Below are positions 61,493 through 64,000 of a stretch of 64,000 nucleotides of DNA, one piece after another. Numbering within the stretch: position 1 is the first letter of the stretch; the number at the start of each line of letters is the position of its first letter. The position numbers and the translations under genes are program-made. Under the pieces are notes generated by a model. The model had not been told where the DNA came from. It did no database searches and was given only the letters and a program-made list of their open reading frames with translations. The DNA is taken from NCBI RefSeq assembly GCF_040546815.1, contig NZ_JBEPOO010000001.1, positions 868,001-932,000 of the forward strand, read 5' to 3'. Source of the DNA: Devosia sp. 2618 (lineage in GTDB: Bacteria; Pseudomonadota; Alphaproteobacteria; Rhizobiales; Devosiaceae).

Positions 61493-64000
61493 TTAGAAAT
61501 GCACCGACTTGGAGTCGATTGGCGTCGTTTGCGGTGGGGCAAACTTGGTCAGGTTGATGCCCACGACAGCCGCCTTGTATTCTTCGGCGCTTGGGGTGCG
61601 GCCGAGGATGGCGGAGAGCACGACGACCGGGGTCGAGGCGAGCAGCGATTCACCCTTCTTTTCGGCCGTGTCTTCCACGACGCGGCCCTGGAACAGGCGG
61701 GTCGAAGTGGCCAGAACGGTGTCGCCCTTTTCGGCCTTTTCCTGGTTGCCCATGCAGAGGTTACAGCCGGGACGTTCGAGATAGAGGATGTTCTCGTACT
61801 CGGTGCGGTTGGATGTCTTGGGCTTGAGGTCGTCGAATTCAAAGCCGGAATACTTCTGGAGGATTTCCCAGTCGCCTTCGGCCTTGAGCTCGTCGATGAT
61901 GTTGTAGGTCGGCGCAGCGACCACCAGAGGCGCCTTGAACTCGACCTTGCCTTCGGTCTTTTCGATGTTCTTGAGCATCTGGGCGACGATCTTCATGTCG
62001 CCCTTATGCACCATGCACGAACCCACAAACCCAAGGTCCACCTTCTTGGTGCCGCCATAGTAGGAAACCGGGCGGATGGTGTCGTGGGTATAGCGGCGCG
62101 AGACGTCGGAATTGTTGACGTCTGGGTCAGCGATCATCGGCTCGTCGATCAGGTCGAGATCGACGACCACTTCGGCGAAGTATTTCGCATTGGCATCGGG
62201 CGTCAGCGCCGGCTTTTCACCCGAGCGGATCTCGAAAATGCGGGCATCGGCCTTGGCGATCAGGCCCTTGAGCGTCTGGGCCGGGTTGTCCATGCCCTTG
62301 TCGATCATGATCTGGATGCGCGACTTAGCGATTTCCAGCGACTCGATCAGCGTCGCGTCCTGCGAAATGCAGATCGAGGCCTTGGCCTTCATCTCTGCCG
62401 TCCAGTCGGTGAACGTGAAGGCCTGATCGGCCAGCAGCGTGCCGATATGGACTTCGATGATGCGGCCCTGGAAGACGTTGTCGCCGTGTTGCTTGAGCAT
62501 CTGCGCCTGCGTGGCATGCACCACGTCGCGGAAGTCCATATGCGGCTGCATCGTGCCCTTGAAGGTCACCTTGACCGACTGCGGGATCGGCATGGTGGCC
62601 TCGCCCGTGGCCAGAGCCAGCGCCACGGTGCCCGAGTCCGCGCCAAAAGCGACGCCCTTGGACATGCGGGTGTGGCTGTCACCGCCGATGATGATGGCCC
62701 AATCGTCCACGGTGATGTCGTTGAGCACCTTGTGGATCACGTCGGTCATGGCGTGATAGCTGCCCTTCGGATCACGCGCCGTGATAACACCGAAATTGTT
62801 CATGAAGGCCATGAGCTTGGGGATATTGGCCTGAGCCTTTTTGTCCCAGACCGATGCCGTGTGGCAGCCCGACTGATAGGCGCCATCGACCAGTGGCGAA
62901 ATGACAGTGGCCGCCATCGCCTCAAGTTCCTGCGCGGTCATCAGGCCAGTCGTGTCCTGCGAGCCGACGATATTGACCGTGACGCGGACGTCCGAACCGG
63001 CATGCAGCACCTTGCCCGGTGCCACGCCAACGGCATTGCGGTTGAAGATCTTTTCGACCGCGGTCAGACCCTGGCCTTCGACGGTGATTTCCTTGTTCGG
63101 AGCAAAGACCGCAGGCGCTTCGACGCCGAGCGTCTGGGCGGCAAAGGTCTGCAGCTTCTTGCCGAAGACGATGGCGTAGGAGCTGCCGGCCTTCATGAAC
63201 TCGGTCTTTTGCGGCGTGAAGGCTGCGGCGACATCGACCAGCTCATTGCCGGCTTCGTCGCGCAGCTTTTTGGCCTTCGTGTCGATCGTCAAAACGGTAC
63301 CGGTCTCGACAGAATATTTCTGCTCAAGGATCGGATTGCCTTCGTTGTTGAGGATCGGCTTGCCGTCTTCGCCGAGCTTTTTCACCCAGTTCTTGAGATT
63401 GAGGCCAATGCCGCCGGTCACGTCGACCGTGGTTGCGAAAATCGGCGAAATGCCGTTGGTGCCCGCAACGATCGGGGCGAAGTTGACGAATGGCACGTAG
63501 GGGCTGGCTGGCTTGCCGGTCCACAGCGCCACGTTGTTGACGCCCGACATACGCGACGAGCCCACGCCCATCGTGCCCTTTTCGGCGATCATCATCACCC
63601 GCTTGTCGGGGTGCTGGCGCTGCAGCGCCTGAATTTCCTTCTGCGCGGCAGGCGTGATCATGCACTGGCCGTGCAGCTCGCGGTCCGAGCGGGAGTGCGC
63701 CTGATTACCGGGCGACAGCAGATCGGTCGAAATATCGCCTTCGGCGGCGATATAGGTCACGACCTTGATTTCGTCTTCGACAGCAGGGAGCTTGGTGAAG
63801 AACTCGGCCTTGGCATAGCTCTCGAGCACGTCCTTGGCGACGGCGTTGCCGGCCTTATAGGCATCGCGCAGCCGGAACATGTCGACGTCATAGAGGAAGA
63901 CCTGGGTCTTGAGCACGTCGCCAGCTTTGCCGGCAATCGCCGCGTCATCGCCGAGCGCGATATCGAGCAGAACATCGATCGAAGGGCCACCCTTCATGTG
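61493..64000 (-). CDS. acnB: Aconitate hydratase B, 5' end outside the window
   Basis: AcnB interconverts citrate and isocitrate in the TCA cycle and often also acts on 2-methylisocitrate. About 835 codons are visible; the missing N-terminus is roughly 100 residues compared with the E. coli enzyme, whose GGYNIHPLIDAL corresponds to GGPSIDVLLDIAL at the edge. The 4Fe-4S ligands are in SGCHTASVWD and ERPGCNLCMGN. GGDSHTRMSKGVAFGADSG and VGSCMVHKGDM are intact. It ends with ...DSKSVHF and a terminator. Confidence 0.95.
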   Translation of the reverse strand, partial: HMKGGPSIDVLLDIALGDDAAIAGKAGDVLKTQVFLYDVDMFRLRDAYKAGNAVAKDVLESYAKAEFFTKLPAVEDEIKVVTYIAAEGDISTDLLSPGNQAHSRSDRELHGQCMITPAAQKEIQALQRQHPDKRVMMIAEKGTMGVGSSRMSGVNNVALWTGKPASPYVPFVNFAPIVAGTNGISPIFATTVDVTGGIGLNLKNWVKKLGEDGKPILNNEGNPILEQKYSVETGTVLTIDTKAKKLRDEAGNELVDVAAAFTPQKTEFMKAGSSYAIVFGKKLQTFAAQTLGVEAPAVFAPNKEITVEGQGLTAVEKIFNRNAVGVAPGKVLHAGSDVRVTVNIVGSQDTTGLMTAQELEAMAATVISPLVDGAYQSGCHTASVWDKKAQANIPKLMAFMNNFGVITARDPKGSYHAMTDVIHKVLNDITVDDWAIIIGGDSHTRMSKGVAFGADSGTVALALATGEATMPIPQSVKVTFKGTMQPHMDFRDVVHATQAQMLKQHGDNVFQGRIIEVHIGTLLADQAFTFTDWTAEMKAKASICISQDATLIESLEIAKSRIQIMIDKGMDNPAQTLKGLIAKADARIFEIRSGEKPALTPDANAKYFAEVVVDLDLIDEPMIADPDVNNSDVSRRYTHDTIRPVSYYGGTKKVDLGFVGSCMVHKGDMKIVAQMLKNIEKTEGKVEFKAPLVVAAPTYNIIDELKAEGDWEILQKYSGFEFDDLKPKTSNRTEYENILYLERPGCNLCMGNQEKAEKGDTVLATSTRLFQGRVVEDTAEKKGESLLASTPVVVLSAILGRTPSAEEYKAAVVGINLTKFAPPQTTPIDSKSVHF

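Overview
The window looks like a chromosomal segment of an alphaproteobacterium of the order Hyphomicrobiales, most likely Devosiaceae (Devosia or a close relative; this is inference from gene content). The signs are the ftsZ-lpxC-bamD-recN-ligA run, the thyA-dfrA-hflK-hflC-serB-miaA neighbourhood, a permuted two-piece tmRNA gene, and high-GC coding throughout. I see no prophage, insertion sequence, CRISPR array, rRNA or ordinary tRNA gene.

Layout. 1-846: the tail of an iron-type binding protein broken by an in-frame stop, then a VOC-family protein. 1063-9040: cell division and envelope genes (ftsZ, lpxC, bamD) followed by repair genes (recN, ligA). 9058-17374: two small secreted proteins, an M24B aminopeptidase, two tandem paralogous mini-proteins of 44 and 43 residues, prmA, a ClbS/DfsB-like protein and uvrD. 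17493-23784: a PHO-box-preceded phytase/esterase-like secreted protein, a large AsmA protein and a ribbon-helix-helix protein. 23795-24741: sspB and the ssrA tmRNA, so the tag and its presumed protease adaptor are neighbours. 24758-36009: a hydrolase, YdeI-like and RidA proteins, DUF1003, the thyA/MazG-like/DUF4424/GNAT/dfrA nucleotide-folate group, hflKC, serB, miaA and a MATE exporter.

36092-46697: small membrane proteins, a cold-shock gene with a long structured leader, a NUDIX hydrolase, a PiT phosphate transporter, then ilvB-ilvN preceded by a branched-chain-rich leader peptide and attenuator. After these come a decayed gene, pdxJ, a divergent TetR/Bcr-CflA efflux pair with duplicated operator-like sites, and an FMN reductase. 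46780-55395: kup, a translationally close FAD monooxygenase, an Old Yellow Enzyme gene and a copper group (YcnI, CopC-CopD fusion). 55400-56617: a damaged junction with tonB and epimerase fragments whose 5' ends face each other.

56593-61235: a tightly overlapping minus-strand operon encoding a FecB/FecCD/FecE-type importer plus two divergent glutamine-amidotransferase-fold proteins and a cysteine-free FmdE-like protein. This is the best candidate in the window for an undescribed system. The window ends inside acnB.

Several intergenic spaces hold copies of three short inverted-repeat families. The long antisense open frames are a by-product of high GC and are not annotated.
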